DNA from: Planctomycetia bacterium
Lineage (GTDB): Bacteria > Planctomycetota > Planctomycetia > Pirellulales > Thermoguttaceae
Assembly (NCBI GenBank): GCA_030527015.1
Contig: JAUNBR010000047.1
Location: 1 to 34,586, forward strand
Direction of reading: 5' to 3'
Length of the DNA: 34,586 nucleotides
Shown: positions 25,394-34,190 of the stretch, piece after piece
Layout: the number at the start of each line of letters is the position of its first letter
How positions within the stretch are numbered: position 1 is the stretch's first letter
Program-made: the position numbers and the translations under genes
The notes under the pieces: model-generated
Seen by the model: only the letters and a program-made list of their open reading frames with translations
What the model was told of the DNA's origin: nothing
Databases searched by the model: none

Positions 25394-26248
25394 ATGTCTT
25401 ATAAAGTTTATATTAACGGAGAGTATTTTGATAAAGAAAACGCCACGGTAAACGTGTATGATCACGGTCTTCTTTATGGAGACGGTGTTTTTGAAGGGAT
25501 GCGCAGTTATAACGGAAAAGTTTTCCGTATGGAACAGCACATGGACCGGCTGTGGTTTTCCGCGAAAGCGATCGCCCTGAAAATCCCGGGCACAAAAGAA
25601 GAAATGGCGCAGGCGGTAAATCAGACCCTGGCCATAAATAATCTGAAAGACGCATATATTCGCCTGGTAATCACACGGGGAGTCGGCCCTCTGGGAATTA
25701 GCCCGGTACGCTGCCCACATCCACAAGTAATTATCATCACCGATAATATTACCATGTATCCACAAAAATGTTATGATGAAGGGCTGGAAATCGTCACCGC
25801 CAGCACCATTCGCACCAGTCCTGCTGCATTCAGTCCACGAGTAAAATCTCTGAATTACCTAAATAATATTATGGCGAAACTGGAAGGATTAAACGCAGGC
25901 TGTGATGAAGCCCTGATGTTAAATCATAAAGGTGAAATCTGTGAGTGCACGGGCGATAATATTTTCCTCGTGCGGAATGGTATTATTTATACTCCTCCGA
26001 CAGACGCAGGAATTCTTGAAGGCATTACACGTGGTGCAGTAATCGATTTAGCACACCAAAACGGCATTTCTCTGCAGGAAGTTCCTCAGACACGTCATGA
26101 TGTTTACATCTCCGACGAATGTTTTCTGACCGGTTCCGCGGCAGAAGTTATTCCAGTCGTAAAAGTGGATGGGCGAGAAATCGGAACGGGAAAGCCAGGC
26201 CCCATTACAAAAAAACTCATTACACTTTTCCGTGAAATGATTTCCTGA
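25394..26248 (+). CDS. ilvE: Branched-chain amino acid aminotransferase
   Basis: 284 residues from the ATG at 25394, which has GAAAGGA 6 nt upstream; an in-frame ATG at 25376 would add six residues. A fold-type IV PLP enzyme that transaminates leucine, isoleucine and valine in the cytoplasm. The N-terminus YINGEYFDKENATVNVYDHG and LLYGDGVFEGMRSYNG are typical. The PLP lysine is Lys151 in RVKSLNYLNNIMAKLEG. GCDEALMLNHKGEICECTGDN and the phosphate-binding GILEGITRG are intact. D-amino acid aminotransferase or ADC lyase of the same fold are alternatives, but the length and EALMLN...ECTGDNIF pattern favour IlvE. It stands alone, followed by repeats and a terminator. Confidence 0.88.
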   Translation: MSYKVYINGEYFDKENATVNVYDHGLLYGDGVFEGMRSYNGKVFRMEQHMDRLWFSAKAIALKIPGTKEEMAQAVNQTLAINNLKDAYIRLVITRGVGPLGISPVRCPHPQVIIITDNITMYPQKCYDEGLEIVTASTIRTSPAAFSPRVKSLNYLNNIMAKLEGLNAGCDEALMLNHKGEICECTGDNIFLVRNGIIYTPPTDAGILEGITRGAVIDLAHQNGISLQEVPQTRHDVYISDECFLTGSAAEVIPVVKVDGREIGTGKPGPITKKLITLFREMIS

Positions 26249-26304
26249 TTTCCCTTCCCTTATTCTCTATTTTCCTCCGGGAAAAAGATTTTGTTCATGC
26301 CTCA

Positions 26305-26431
26305 TATATACCCTGCTTCTGTTTTAAATTTCCGTTTTTTATGCGGTCCAAAAGCAGGCATTTTCAGCAAAAAATGCTGCATGTCTGCCGGTGAACAGGA
26401 AAATGGAAATTTATGGCACATCCGGCATAAA
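26305..26431 (+). repeat. IGR105 copy with extra arm
   Basis: atataccctgcttctgtttt at the left, expanded centre gcatgtctgccggtgaacag, ttatggcacatccggcata at the right. Confidence 0.85.
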
Positions 26432-26457
26432 ATGGAATTTACCGTAAATCGAGCATA

Positions 26458-26564
26458 TATTACTGCTTCCACTCTAAATTTCAGTTTTTTGTGGTTCCGG
26501 AAGCCAGCATTTTCCGCGAAGCAAAATACCGGGGAAGCTGAATTTTATAGTGTATCGGATATAT
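26458..26564 (+). repeat. IGR105 copy
   Basis: atattactgcttccactcta to tttatagtgtatcggatata, nearly full length. Confidence 0.9.
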
Positions 26565-26571
26565 AATTTTA

Positions 26572-26610
26572 AAATCCGCGAAAGACGTGCTGCCTTCCGC
26601 GGATTTTTTT
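26572..26610 (+). terminator. Intrinsic terminator downstream of ilvE
   Basis: aaatccgcg (26572-26580) pairs with cgcggattt (26598-26606) and is followed by more U residues (ttttg). It is 320 bp beyond the ilvE stop codon, so the transcript would include two repeat copies. Confidence 0.75.
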
Positions 26611-26631
26611 GTAAAATACCGTCACTTCTTT

Positions 26632-26757
26632 TACTCGGTACGCGATAAAATTTCACGTCTCCTGTACATTTCGAAACGCAAAAATATCTCTGATTTCATG
26701 ACCCCTAAACGAAAATTTACACCCGATACACTATGAATTTCCGTTTTCACAGCATTT
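26632..26757 (-). repeat. IGR105 degenerate copy plus Y-end fragment
   Basis: A strongly diverged copy (26632-26717) is followed by a Y-arm fragment, acacccgatacactatgaat to cagcattttac (26718-26757), directly abutting the hybrid at 26758. Confidence 0.6.
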
Positions 26758-26862
26758 TACACCCGATACACTATAAAATTCTGCTTCCACGGCATTTTAC
26801 TTCGCTGAAAATTCCGGTTTTCAGAGCCGCATAAAACGGAAATTTATAGCGCGTCGGGTAAA
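26758..26862. repeat. IGR105 hybrid copy with two Y ends
   Basis: Begins tacacccgatacactataaa and ends atttatagcgcgtcgggta, both Y-type tips. It is the reciprocal of the two-X hybrid at 12802. Its middle (gaaaattccggttttcagag) is still the normal X arm. It ends 10 bp before the FadL-like stop codon. Confidence 0.9.
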
Positions 26863-26871
26863 AAACGAAAC

Positions 26872-28188
26872 CTAAAATCCCACGGAAAAACTGGCCATCA
26901 GAGTATCACAGGATACCGTGCTTTTCACATAACCACCGGGGAACTGTGTATTACTGCCAAAATAATCACCTTCCACGGTGCTCTTAAACATGTGGGAATA
27001 CGCCACATGAAGCCCCAGATTATGCGTCATTTTAAATGAAGCACCGAGATACAGACCATGCTGCTGAATTAACGGACTGGCCACGTTATCTCTCGCGCAC
27101 TCATCTGGCACAGGATTCTCGTTAAAAGAATAACCGCCACGTAACGTCAGTCGCTGCGTCAATTCATGCTGGATTCCAAAACTGAAGCCAAAAACATTTT
27201 TCCAGCCTAAATGTGGGAAACCTTTTACTTCATTATTAAGGAAATAACGGAAATCACAGGCAAAAAGCCAGCGTTCCAGGCCATTATAAGAGAAACCGAA
27301 CGAAATGATGTCAGGATAATCCAGATCCACTTTAATGGTTTCTACATATGTCGGATCAGTTCCATCTTTCGGTTCATGTATGATATTATATCGAAAATCC
27401 TCGAGCCACTGTCGGCTTTTATAACTGGCACCAAAAGCCCAGCCACATCCGGTATCATAATAAACACCGATCTGAAATCCCGCTCCCCATGCCCAGCGCG
27501 TGCCCGTCCCGGAAGGATCTATATAATACTGGGGATTATGAACATCACTGGTTAATTCTTCACTCTGCACAAGATAAAGTGGATGACACGAAATATTCGC
27601 CATACTGATCGTCGGCGCCAAACCGACTGATAATTTCTCGGTCACCTGAAAAGAAAGTGTCGGAGCCACCTGCAGCATCTGAATATCTGCGTTCAAACTG
27701 CCGTAACCCGTGTAAGACGAACTCTGTGGTGTAAGAATCGGATTAAAATTCGGATCTGTTTCATCCAGACCACACCCTTTATAATTTAATCGAGATCCGC
27801 CGACGACTCCCATTAAAAGCCCCCAGGTAAATCGGCTTCCCTCCGTCTTTTTCACCAGAGCCATGGACGGCAGCGGAACGGCACCCGGCTCTCCGTCTGT
27901 CGTACCACCACCATAACCTCCCAGAATATCGGGTAATTTCGAGGAAACACTCATCGAAGGAATTCCCAGCCCTAATCCGATACTTATCTCTGAATTTTTC
28001 AGAGCAGAAATCGAAGCAGAGTTCCACTGCAGCGCACCTGCCGCATCCACTGCCGCCCCGGTGGCGGTTCCCGCCATACCTTCATTTACCGCACCGATTC
28101 CATGAAGCGACGCTCCCTGTGAGTATACTGGTGCCGTTTTTACCACGATATAAAATATTACAATTATAATAAGAATAATCTTTTTCAA
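26872..28188 (-). CDS. FadL/TodX-family outer membrane protein
   Basis: 438 residues. It uses a TTG start at 28188, chosen because AGGAGG lies 7 nt upstream and the signal peptide (MKKIILIIIVIFYIVVKTAPVYSQ-like, split here as MKKIILIIIVIFYIV then VKTAPVYSQ) begins there. Then comes GASLHGIGAVNEGMAGTATG, the family's N-terminal hatch pattern, and ALQWNSASIS in the place of the usual NPA motif. The rest is alternating beta strands of an outer membrane barrel (for example SVGLAPTISMANI, WAFGASYKSRQW, ISFGFSYNG, LTLRGGYSFNENP) and it ends in Phe (SFSVGF), the barrel-assembly signal. The family takes up hydrophobic compounds such as long-chain fatty acids. Divergent from the MMPL exporter, with which it might share a lipid-related role. 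Confidence 0.88.
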   Translation of the reverse strand: MKKIILIIIVIFYIVVKTAPVYSQGASLHGIGAVNEGMAGTATGAAVDAAGALQWNSASISALKNSEISIGLGLGIPSMSVSSKLPDILGGYGGGTTDGEPGAVPLPSMALVKKTEGSRFTWGLLMGVVGGSRLNYKGCGLDETDPNFNPILTPQSSSYTGYGSLNADIQMLQVAPTLSFQVTEKLSVGLAPTISMANISCHPLYLVQSEELTSDVHNPQYYIDPSGTGTRWAWGAGFQIGVYYDTGCGWAFGASYKSRQWLEDFRYNIIHEPKDGTDPTYVETIKVDLDYPDIISFGFSYNGLERWLFACDFRYFLNNEVKGFPHLGWKNVFGFSFGIQHELTQRLTLRGGYSFNENPVPDECARDNVASPLIQQHGLYLGASFKMTHNLGLHVAYSHMFKSTVEGDYFGSNTQFPGGYVKSTVSCDTLMASFSVGF

Positions 28189-28815
28189 AATTTTCCTCCT
28201 GTACCAATAATTCTAGTTGCATAAAATATACCTGTTAAATAGAATATCGGGGCATATACATCTGAATAATGATAAAAAATGAATATTTTCTTAAAAAAAC
28301 TCATTTTTATAAAAAATTAAACAAAAAATTCTAAAATAATTCTGTCAAAAAACGGTTTTATTTCCATGTTTTCCGATCCAGATTTATAAAATATACTGTT
28401 CATTTTTTAATTGCAGTTCTTTACTGCCATAAAAAATAAAACTTATAGTTTTAAAATTCATAAAGTCGTCTTTTCTTTATCTTTTACACCTGACGCATGG
28501 CGAATTCTCGTATTTCCAGCATTTTACTTGCTGAAAATACCTGCATTCCGAACGGCAGAAAACTTTAAGTTTAGAATAAAAACAGAAAAATGTCAGATTT
28601 TCAAAACTCATATAATTTAGCATTTTAATATGCACAGAATCCAAAAACATATCCATTCTGTTTATTTTTAATAAAGCACACCTTTTCTCTAAAGAAAAAC
28701 AAAATTCCTCTTGCGCAAAATAAGAAAATTAAGTATTATCCACACCAGCATTATTTTTGTTTAATATTCTGGATAATTGGAACATCCAGAGAAATCTCAT
28801 GGAAAGGGAGCTTCC
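28189..28815. other. Divergent intergenic region
   Basis: 627 bp between the outward-facing FadL-like and MMPL-like genes. Very AT-rich; one diverged repeat copy at 28484. Promoters for both genes are expected here but none can be called confidently. Confidence 0.5.
28484..28580 (-). repeat. IGR105 diverged copy
   Basis: tttacacctgacgcatggcg, ccagcattttacttgctgaa and aaaactttaagttt keep the order of the family but with many changes. Confidence 0.65.
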
Positions 28816-31800
28816 GTGACTTTAGAATCCGACAATAAAACGACACGAAAATCGATTTTTGCCATTCCACTAACAAAACTGGTAGTTTTTGTGCTCAGTC
28901 ACAAAACTGCCGTTATATTTATGGCGTTAATTTTCGCAGGTGTCTCATTATATTTTTCCTCGAATCATTTAAAATTTAAAAACCGTCGACTGGATCTGAT
29001 AAATCCGAACAGTGACTGGAATCAGTACTGGAAGGAATATATCACAAAATTTGGCAGTGATGATGATTTAATTGTCGTGGTGGATGGTAAGACACCGGGA
29101 AAAGAGAAAGAAGAAGTCATTCAGGCGCTGGATATAATCGCCGCGAAACTGGAGAAGCGTCCCGATTTATTTTATTCCATTTTTTATAAAGTCGACGATA
29201 AAAAGCTGGTGGAAAAAGGACTGCATTATTCTTCTGAATCGAATCTTAAAGGATTATGCCTTTTTTTACAGAGCACACAGGGAGTTTTACAGAATCGTTG
29301 GGAGGATATTTCCTTACACCGACTGATGAATATGAGCTTTCAGCCTCTGATGGCACCGGAAGGCACCCTGTCAAAAACGGAACGTGAGGAAGCAGAAAAA
29401 TTCCTGTATCGGATGATTCATAGTCTGGAAGGAATCTTCGCCACAAATTACCAATTTATTTCTCCCTGGCCCGTTTTAGATGATGTCGAGTCGCGCCGAC
29501 AGGTACAGACCACCAGTCTGGATGAAACCATGAAACCTGAAAACTCTCATCAGGCAGGAATGTTTTTTCTTCCAGGAGTACCGACGAATAAATCTTCTTT
29601 CGCGGAAAGAGTATTCATCGCAGAAGCACGGCCAGAAGAGGAAATAAAGCATGAAAAATCATCATCCGGTAATAATTCACCTTCTTTTGCCGGAGAAATT
29701 CTTCCTTTTGGTGCTTACATGGCGCGTTATCCGGATACGTGCCCGGTGGGTCAGCCGTGCTGTGATTCCGCTCCTGAATTCGGTTACCAGCAGCAGGATT
29801 TTCCTGAATTTATCGAAGCATTTCCAGCGGAGAATCACTTCCCGCCCTCTCCCGGCATGTCTGAAATGGCCCCGGCATCTTCAGTCGGTACCGGATATTC
29901 ACAAAATACTCCATTCCAAGAAATTTCCTCTCAGGAAAACGCTCCGTCTGCGGCCCAGGTGAATCACACCGGTAATGCCGCGATAAACGCACCCACAGGA
30001 AATTTACCTTCGGAAATGCCCCGTCAAAATATACCGAACTCCGCTGGGTTTCCTACTTTTTCTTCAGAAATGCTGACGTCTTCCGAACTTCCTGAAAATC
30101 AGAACATTTCAGAGAATTTAGGACTTCCGGAAAACACAAATATTCCTGCATATACACAGCTCAAAAACGAAACCGCTAAAAATCAGACACCACATTTCCA
30201 GATGCTCACAAAAGATACCGTGAATTCTCCGAGCATGCCTGCACAAAAAAGTGAAGTGACGGTGACAGATGCGGCCAGTTCCAGCTCAAATATTCATTAT
30301 TTCTGGCTAAATCGTGATAAATGTAAAACCGCCATTCTCATGGTGAAGCTGGTGGACAGGGAAAAAGATTCTTTCGCACGCGGCACAGAGGGAATCGACT
30401 GTATAAGAAATATTCTTTCCGAAGTAAATAAAGAGATTCCCGGAACAGAACTTCAGCTGACCGGGCTTCCGGTAATGGAAAATGACGAAATGCGCACCAG
30501 TGAGCGCGATATGTCGAAAGCGACGATTCTTGCGGCGTTCGGCATTCTGATTTTATATATGCTGTTTTTTGGCGGATTAAAACATCCCATCATGGCGATG
30601 ATCGCTCTGGGTTTCGGAATCGCGTGGTCCATGGGTTATATCACCCTGGCTGTGGGAAATCTGAATATTCTGAGCATTTCATTCGGTTTAATTCTTGTCG
30701 GACTGGGAATCGATTTCGGAATTCACCTGACGAATCGGTATGTCGCGTGCCGACGGATGGGGGACGACACACGCCAGGCATTAATCCGCGCCACATATGA
30801 AGTCGGACCCGGCATCCTGACAGGTGGAATTACCACCTCCGTGGCTTTCGCCATGGCCGGTTTTACAGAATTTACAGGTGTCGCAGAACTGGGAATCGTC
30901 GCAGGCGGAGGTATCATCTTATGCTGTCTGGCCGCTTTTTTAATTTTACCGATTCTCATTTATCTGGGAGACAAAAATACTCCTGCGGAAAAATTACCGC
31001 GCGGGAAAAATCCTAACGAACTTTTAGCTGTCTTTCAGTTTCATCCCATGATTACGCTGGGAATGGTCGCAGCATTAATCGTATGTTTTGGTTACGGTTC
31101 CAAATATTTATATTATGATTATAATCTTCTGAATTTACAGGAAGATAATCTGGAAAGTGTGAAACTGGAAAAACGTCTGCTGGATGAAAGTAAGCAGAGT
31201 GTCTGGTATGCGCTGTCCATGTCCGATAATCGGGAGGAATTATTAAAGCGTTATGATCAGTTAATTAAGTTACCCAGCGTGGAGCGTGTGGAGCAGATCA
31301 TAAAATGTGTTCCGGAAGAAAACCCGCGGCGCACGGCCATGATTCAGCAGATTCATCAGACGCTGCAGCACATTCCGGATCATGTCCAGCCGATTTTTGA
31401 TTTAGCGCAGATCCGCCGAATCCAATCAAAATCTGAACTGGGGGAACGTTTAAATCTGGCCGCCGTGGAGCAGAGTTTTTTACAGATGCTCACCTTTTTA
31501 AATTCGAAATCAGAATACGCGGAGCTTTACTCTCGTGTGAAAACGGTTTTCGCAAATTTCCGTTCCATGGATGCTCGTCCCTCGGAAATTCCTGTGAATA
31601 CCTCCGGCGCATCACCTTCTTATGCAGACCGAATCGCCGCATATCACCAATCATTGGGTGAAGATCTTCTGAAGAAGATGAAAACCATTTACAGCATGTC
31701 GAATCCCGAAAGCCCTCAGTACAGCGATTTACCGAAATCTTTTGTTGAGCGTTTTATGGCACCAGACGGCACGCACCTTTTAAAGATTTTCGGAAAGGGA

Positions 31801-32814
31801 GAATTATGGGACATGGACACGCTTTCACAGTTCGTAAAAGAAGTGAAGGAAGTGGACCCGCACGCCACGGGAAATCCCATTCAGACTTATTACTGCTCTC
31901 ACCAGATGAAAGACTGTTATATTAAAGCTGCGTTTTTTGCGCTGGCCGCCGTGATCTTTTTCCTGTATATCGACTTACGCAGTATCCGCCAAACATTTTT
32001 AGCTCTGTTTCCTGTCGGGCTGGGAATGCTCCAGACATTCGGAATCATGGGATATTTAGGCATTCCTCTGAACGTGGCGAACATGATCGTCCTGCCTTTA
32101 ATTATCGGAATCGGAATCGACGACGGAATTCACGTCCTGCATGATTTCCGCCAGCAGCACGAAAAAAAGTTTTACCGGCTAAGCTCTTCCACCTGTACCA
32201 GCATTATTTTAACCTCCCTGACCACCATCATCGGTTTCGGAACTTTAGCTCTGGCCTCACATAAAGGATTACAGAGCCTGGGACTGGTTCTGTCGCTGGG
32301 TATTTTCTGCTGTCTTTATACTTCCATCCTGATTTTACCTGCTCTGCTAACCATTTTTTGTCGTTTCGCCGAAGAAGGTTATCGTGTGGAAAGTCGCGAA
32401 GATGAAAACCAGCGTCTTTCGAAAGATTTAGGTCACTCTACTTTTTCTTCAGGCGAAAAAGTTTTTATGCCTGGAAATTCCGATGCTCGGCCAGCGTTTC
32501 ATGCAGAATTTACACACTCCCCGCAGGCGAAAGAAAAACCGGCAGACGCACAGAAAAATCTTGGTCGGGACACATCTGGAGATATTCCTCATCCCATGAA
32601 TGCTCCAGCGAAAATGTCTCCTACACTCTCTGATTCTGCGAGAAAAAATAATTCCACACAGGAAAGACCGTCTCCTTTCGTACCATCATCCACGGAACCG
32701 GCCATGCGTATTTCTCGATATATTACCACTCCTACTGGTGAAGTCGTGCACACCACCACGACGTGTGCCAGTCCGCTGATAAGCTCTCTGCTGCCGGATA
32801 ACCGTGCCGCTTAA
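28816..32814 (+). CDS. MMPL/HpnN-type RND superfamily exporter
   Basis: 1332 residues. A GTG start at 28816 is preferred because GGAAAGGGAG lies 5 nt upstream; an in-frame TTG at 28777 is an alternative, 13 residues longer. TM1 is TAVIFMALIFAGVSLYF, followed by a periplasmic domain. The first membrane block includes LYMLFFGGLKHPIMAMIALG and GLILVGLGIDFGIHLTNRY; the second includes AAVIFFLYIDLRSIRQTFL and VLPLIIGIGIDDGIHVLHDF. These GxGIDxGIH motifs are the RND proton-relay helix of hydrophobe exporters such as HpnN. The predicted cargo is a lipid, perhaps a hopanoid, but this is inferred. The periplasmic domain is interrupted at about 228-490 by a Pro/Ser/Asn/Glu-rich disordered insert, and the C-terminal about 145 residues are also low complexity. 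Confidence 0.9.
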   Translation: MTLESDNKTTRKSIFAIPLTKLVVFVLSHKTAVIFMALIFAGVSLYFSSNHLKFKNRRLDLINPNSDWNQYWKEYITKFGSDDDLIVVVDGKTPGKEKEEVIQALDIIAAKLEKRPDLFYSIFYKVDDKKLVEKGLHYSSESNLKGLCLFLQSTQGVLQNRWEDISLHRLMNMSFQPLMAPEGTLSKTEREEAEKFLYRMIHSLEGIFATNYQFISPWPVLDDVESRRQVQTTSLDETMKPENSHQAGMFFLPGVPTNKSSFAERVFIAEARPEEEIKHEKSSSGNNSPSFAGEILPFGAYMARYPDTCPVGQPCCDSAPEFGYQQQDFPEFIEAFPAENHFPPSPGMSEMAPASSVGTGYSQNTPFQEISSQENAPSAAQVNHTGNAAINAPTGNLPSEMPRQNIPNSAGFPTFSSEMLTSSELPENQNISENLGLPENTNIPAYTQLKNETAKNQTPHFQMLTKDTVNSPSMPAQKSEVTVTDAASSSSNIHYFWLNRDKCKTAILMVKLVDREKDSFARGTEGIDCIRNILSEVNKEIPGTELQLTGLPVMENDEMRTSERDMSKATILAAFGILILYMLFFGGLKHPIMAMIALGFGIAWSMGYITLAVGNLNILSISFGLILVGLGIDFGIHLTNRYVACRRMGDDTRQALIRATYEVGPGILTGGITTSVAFAMAGFTEFTGVAELGIVAGGGIILCCLAAFLILPILIYLGDKNTPAEKLPRGKNPNELLAVFQFHPMITLGMVAALIVCFGYGSKYLYYDYNLLNLQEDNLESVKLEKRLLDESKQSVWYALSMSDNREELLKRYDQLIKLPSVERVEQIIKCVPEENPRRTAMIQQIHQTLQHIPDHVQPIFDLAQIRRIQSKSELGERLNLAAVEQSFLQMLTFLNSKSEYAELYSRVKTVFANFRSMDARPSEIPVNTSGASPSYADRIAAYHQSLGEDLLKKMKTIYSMSNPESPQYSDLPKSFVERFMAPDGTHLLKIFGKGELWDMDTLSQFVKEVKEVDPHATGNPIQTYYCSHQMKDCYIKAAFFALAAVIFFLYIDLRSIRQTFLALFPVGLGMLQTFGIMGYLGIPLNVANMIVLPLIIGIGIDDGIHVLHDFRQQHEKKFYRLSSSTCTSIILTSLTTIIGFGTLALASHKGLQSLGLVLSLGIFCCLYTSILILPALLTIFCRFAEEGYRVESREDENQRLSKDLGHSTFSSGEKVFMPGNSDARPAFHAEFTHSPQAKEKPADAQKNLGRDTSGDIPHPMNAPAKMSPTLSDSARKNNSTQERPSPFVPSSTEPAMRISRYITTPTGEVVHTTTTCASPLISSLLPDNRAA

Positions 32815-32863
32815 ATTCCTCACATGAATCCGCGGTAATCTCTGCAGCTAAAATTCCATTTTT

Positions 32864-32962
32864 TATACCCGATATACTATAAAATTCCGCTTCCCCGGCA
32901 TTTTACTTCGCGGAAAATATCTGCTTTCAGAGCCACGTAAAACGGAAAATTTAAGTAAAATC
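32864..32962 (-). repeat. IGR105 copy
   Basis: tatacccgatatactataaa to gtaaaacggaaaatttaagt, inverted. The outermost X tip is replaced by aaaatcagagc. Confidence 0.9.
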
Positions 32963-33165
32963 AGAGCATGATCTCCCAAAATGAAATGATCTTTTATTTT
33001 TATCTCTGACTGTAAATTTTCTCTAGATTTTATCTTTTATTTATTCACTACATTTTCTGTTAAACATACAGAAAAAAGAATCTTTTTTTTAGGTTTTATA
33101 CGGAAAATTTTAATTTTTTTTCCTTTTTACTTGAATTCGGATGGGGAAAGCGATATATTATTTAG

Positions 33166-33268
33166 TATACACAGGTTCCATTTTCCATTTCATACGATTT
33201 TTCCAGCAAGACATTTCGTACCTCACAAAATATCGGAGAGTGAACATGTATCGTGTATATCAGGTATA
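33166..33268 (+). repeat. IGR105 diverged copy
   Basis: tatacacaggttccattttc, agacatttcgtacctcacaa and gtatcgtgtatatcaggtata: ends conserved, centre diverged. Confidence 0.7.
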
Positions 33269-33336
33269 GATATGGAAAGTGAAATCAGGACAAAATAAAT
33301 TTTGAAATCAGAACCTGGCATCACGGGAGGTGAAAC

Positions 33337-34059
33337 ATGCAGACTCAATTAATTATCATCCGTCACGGGAATACGTTTCAAAAGGGGGATCCTCTTTTAC
33401 GTATCGGCGCAGGCACCGACCTGCCATTAACCGAGGAAGGGCTTCAGCAGGCGTGTCGTGTGGGGAAATATCTTTGTTCGCACGGTTATTTACCCTCCAT
33501 CATTTTTTCTTCTCCACTGCGGCGAACCATGCAGACGTCATTCGAGATTCGCCATCAGCTGGATCCGTCGATTCCTGTCGAACCGCTGGAATTTCTCCGT
33601 GAAATTCATTACGGAGAGGATGACGGCTTACCGGAAGAAGATGTATTAACTCGGATGGGAACGCGGCTTTTAGGAGAGCAGGAAACTCACACAGAAATAC
33701 TTCAGGACGCCGGGCGCCGGGCACTCGAACGCTGGAACACGGAGTTAATTCCTCCGCCGGGCTGGTCCATCGACACTTCAAAAATCATTCGCCAGTGGCA
33801 GTCTTTCGGAAATGAAATTCTCACAAAATATCCTGGCCAGACCGTTTTGGCGGTAACCAGTAACGGAATCGCCCGTTTCGTCTGGGGGCTTTTATCTGCC
33901 GAAATGGCTCAAGATATCGGAAAAGACCGAAAACTTGCCACCGGCGCCTTTTCTATTTTTACGCACATGGGCACAGCCTGGCGCTGTGAAACCTGGAACC
34001 TTCGGCCTGAATCCTCCTCCGAATTATTAATGGCCACAAGTTACGCGCCCCCTAATTGA
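33337..34059 (+). CDS. Histidine phosphatase (phosphoglycerate mutase-like) protein
   Basis: 240 residues. The ATG follows GGGAGGTG by 4 nt. LIIIRHGNT carries the RHG motif (9-11) with the nucleophilic His10, and PLRRT (60-64) and Glu89 in FLREIHYGEDDG match the phosphate pocket and acid residue of the superfamily. The second catalytic His, expected in a VSHG-like motif, is Asn176 here (AVTSNGIARF). The enzyme may therefore have altered or reduced activity. Substrates of the family range from phosphoglycerate to alpha-ribazole phosphate, phospholipids and proteins, and cannot be told from sequence. It lies alone upstream of the tRNA gene. Its stop codon overlaps a weak AT-rich hairpin. Confidence 0.9.
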   Translation: MQTQLIIIRHGNTFQKGDPLLRIGAGTDLPLTEEGLQQACRVGKYLCSHGYLPSIIFSSPLRRTMQTSFEIRHQLDPSIPVEPLEFLREIHYGEDDGLPEEDVLTRMGTRLLGEQETHTEILQDAGRRALERWNTELIPPPGWSIDTSKIIRQWQSFGNEILTKYPGQTVLAVTSNGIARFVWGLLSAEMAQDIGKDRKLATGAFSIFTHMGTAWRCETWNLRPESSSELLMATSYAPPN

Positions 34060-34085
34060 CGAAAATAAATTTTTCGTTATACTTT
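34059..34085 (+). terminator. Weak possible terminator
   Basis: acgaaaa (34059-34065) pairs with ttttcgt (34071-34077) and is followed by tatacttttat. The stem is AT-rich and the U-tract broken, so support is slight. Confidence 0.3.
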
Positions 34086-34103
34086 TATGATACTCGTTTT
34101 GTT

Positions 34104-34165
34104 TATACCGGTTCCACGTTAAAATTTCATTTTACGTACTTCTAAACACGGGCATTCCGGCTCTG
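34104..34165 (+). repeat. IGR105 half copy
   Basis: tataccggttccacgttaaa and ttacgtacttctaaacacgg then gcattccggct match the X arm; the Y arm is missing upstream of the tRNA promoter. Confidence 0.7.
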
Positions 34166-34190
34166 CCACCGCCCGCGGGAAGGAGTGCTG

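Larger units (their letters stand above)
26249..26871. other. Repeat-filled gap between convergent genes
   Basis: 623 bp between ilvE and the FadL-like gene, which converge. Almost all of it is repeat copies (26305, 26458, 26632, 26758) plus one terminator. No gene; a reading frame across 26291-26566 is composed of two repeat copies. Confidence 0.75.
32815..33336. other. Intergenic, 522 bp
   Basis: Repeat copies at 32864-32962 and 33166-33268 flank about 200 bp of T-rich DNA with nothing recognisable. aatcaggaca occurs at 33283-33292 before the next gene. Confidence 0.55.

Noticed and set aside
26291..26566. Open reading frame of 91 codons
   Set aside because: It consists almost entirely of two IGR105 copies in tandem (26305-26431 and 26458-26564), so its translation reflects the repeat, not a gene.
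91..34165. CRISPR array
   Set aside because: The repeats are dispersed, in both orientations, with no regular spacers and no cas genes.
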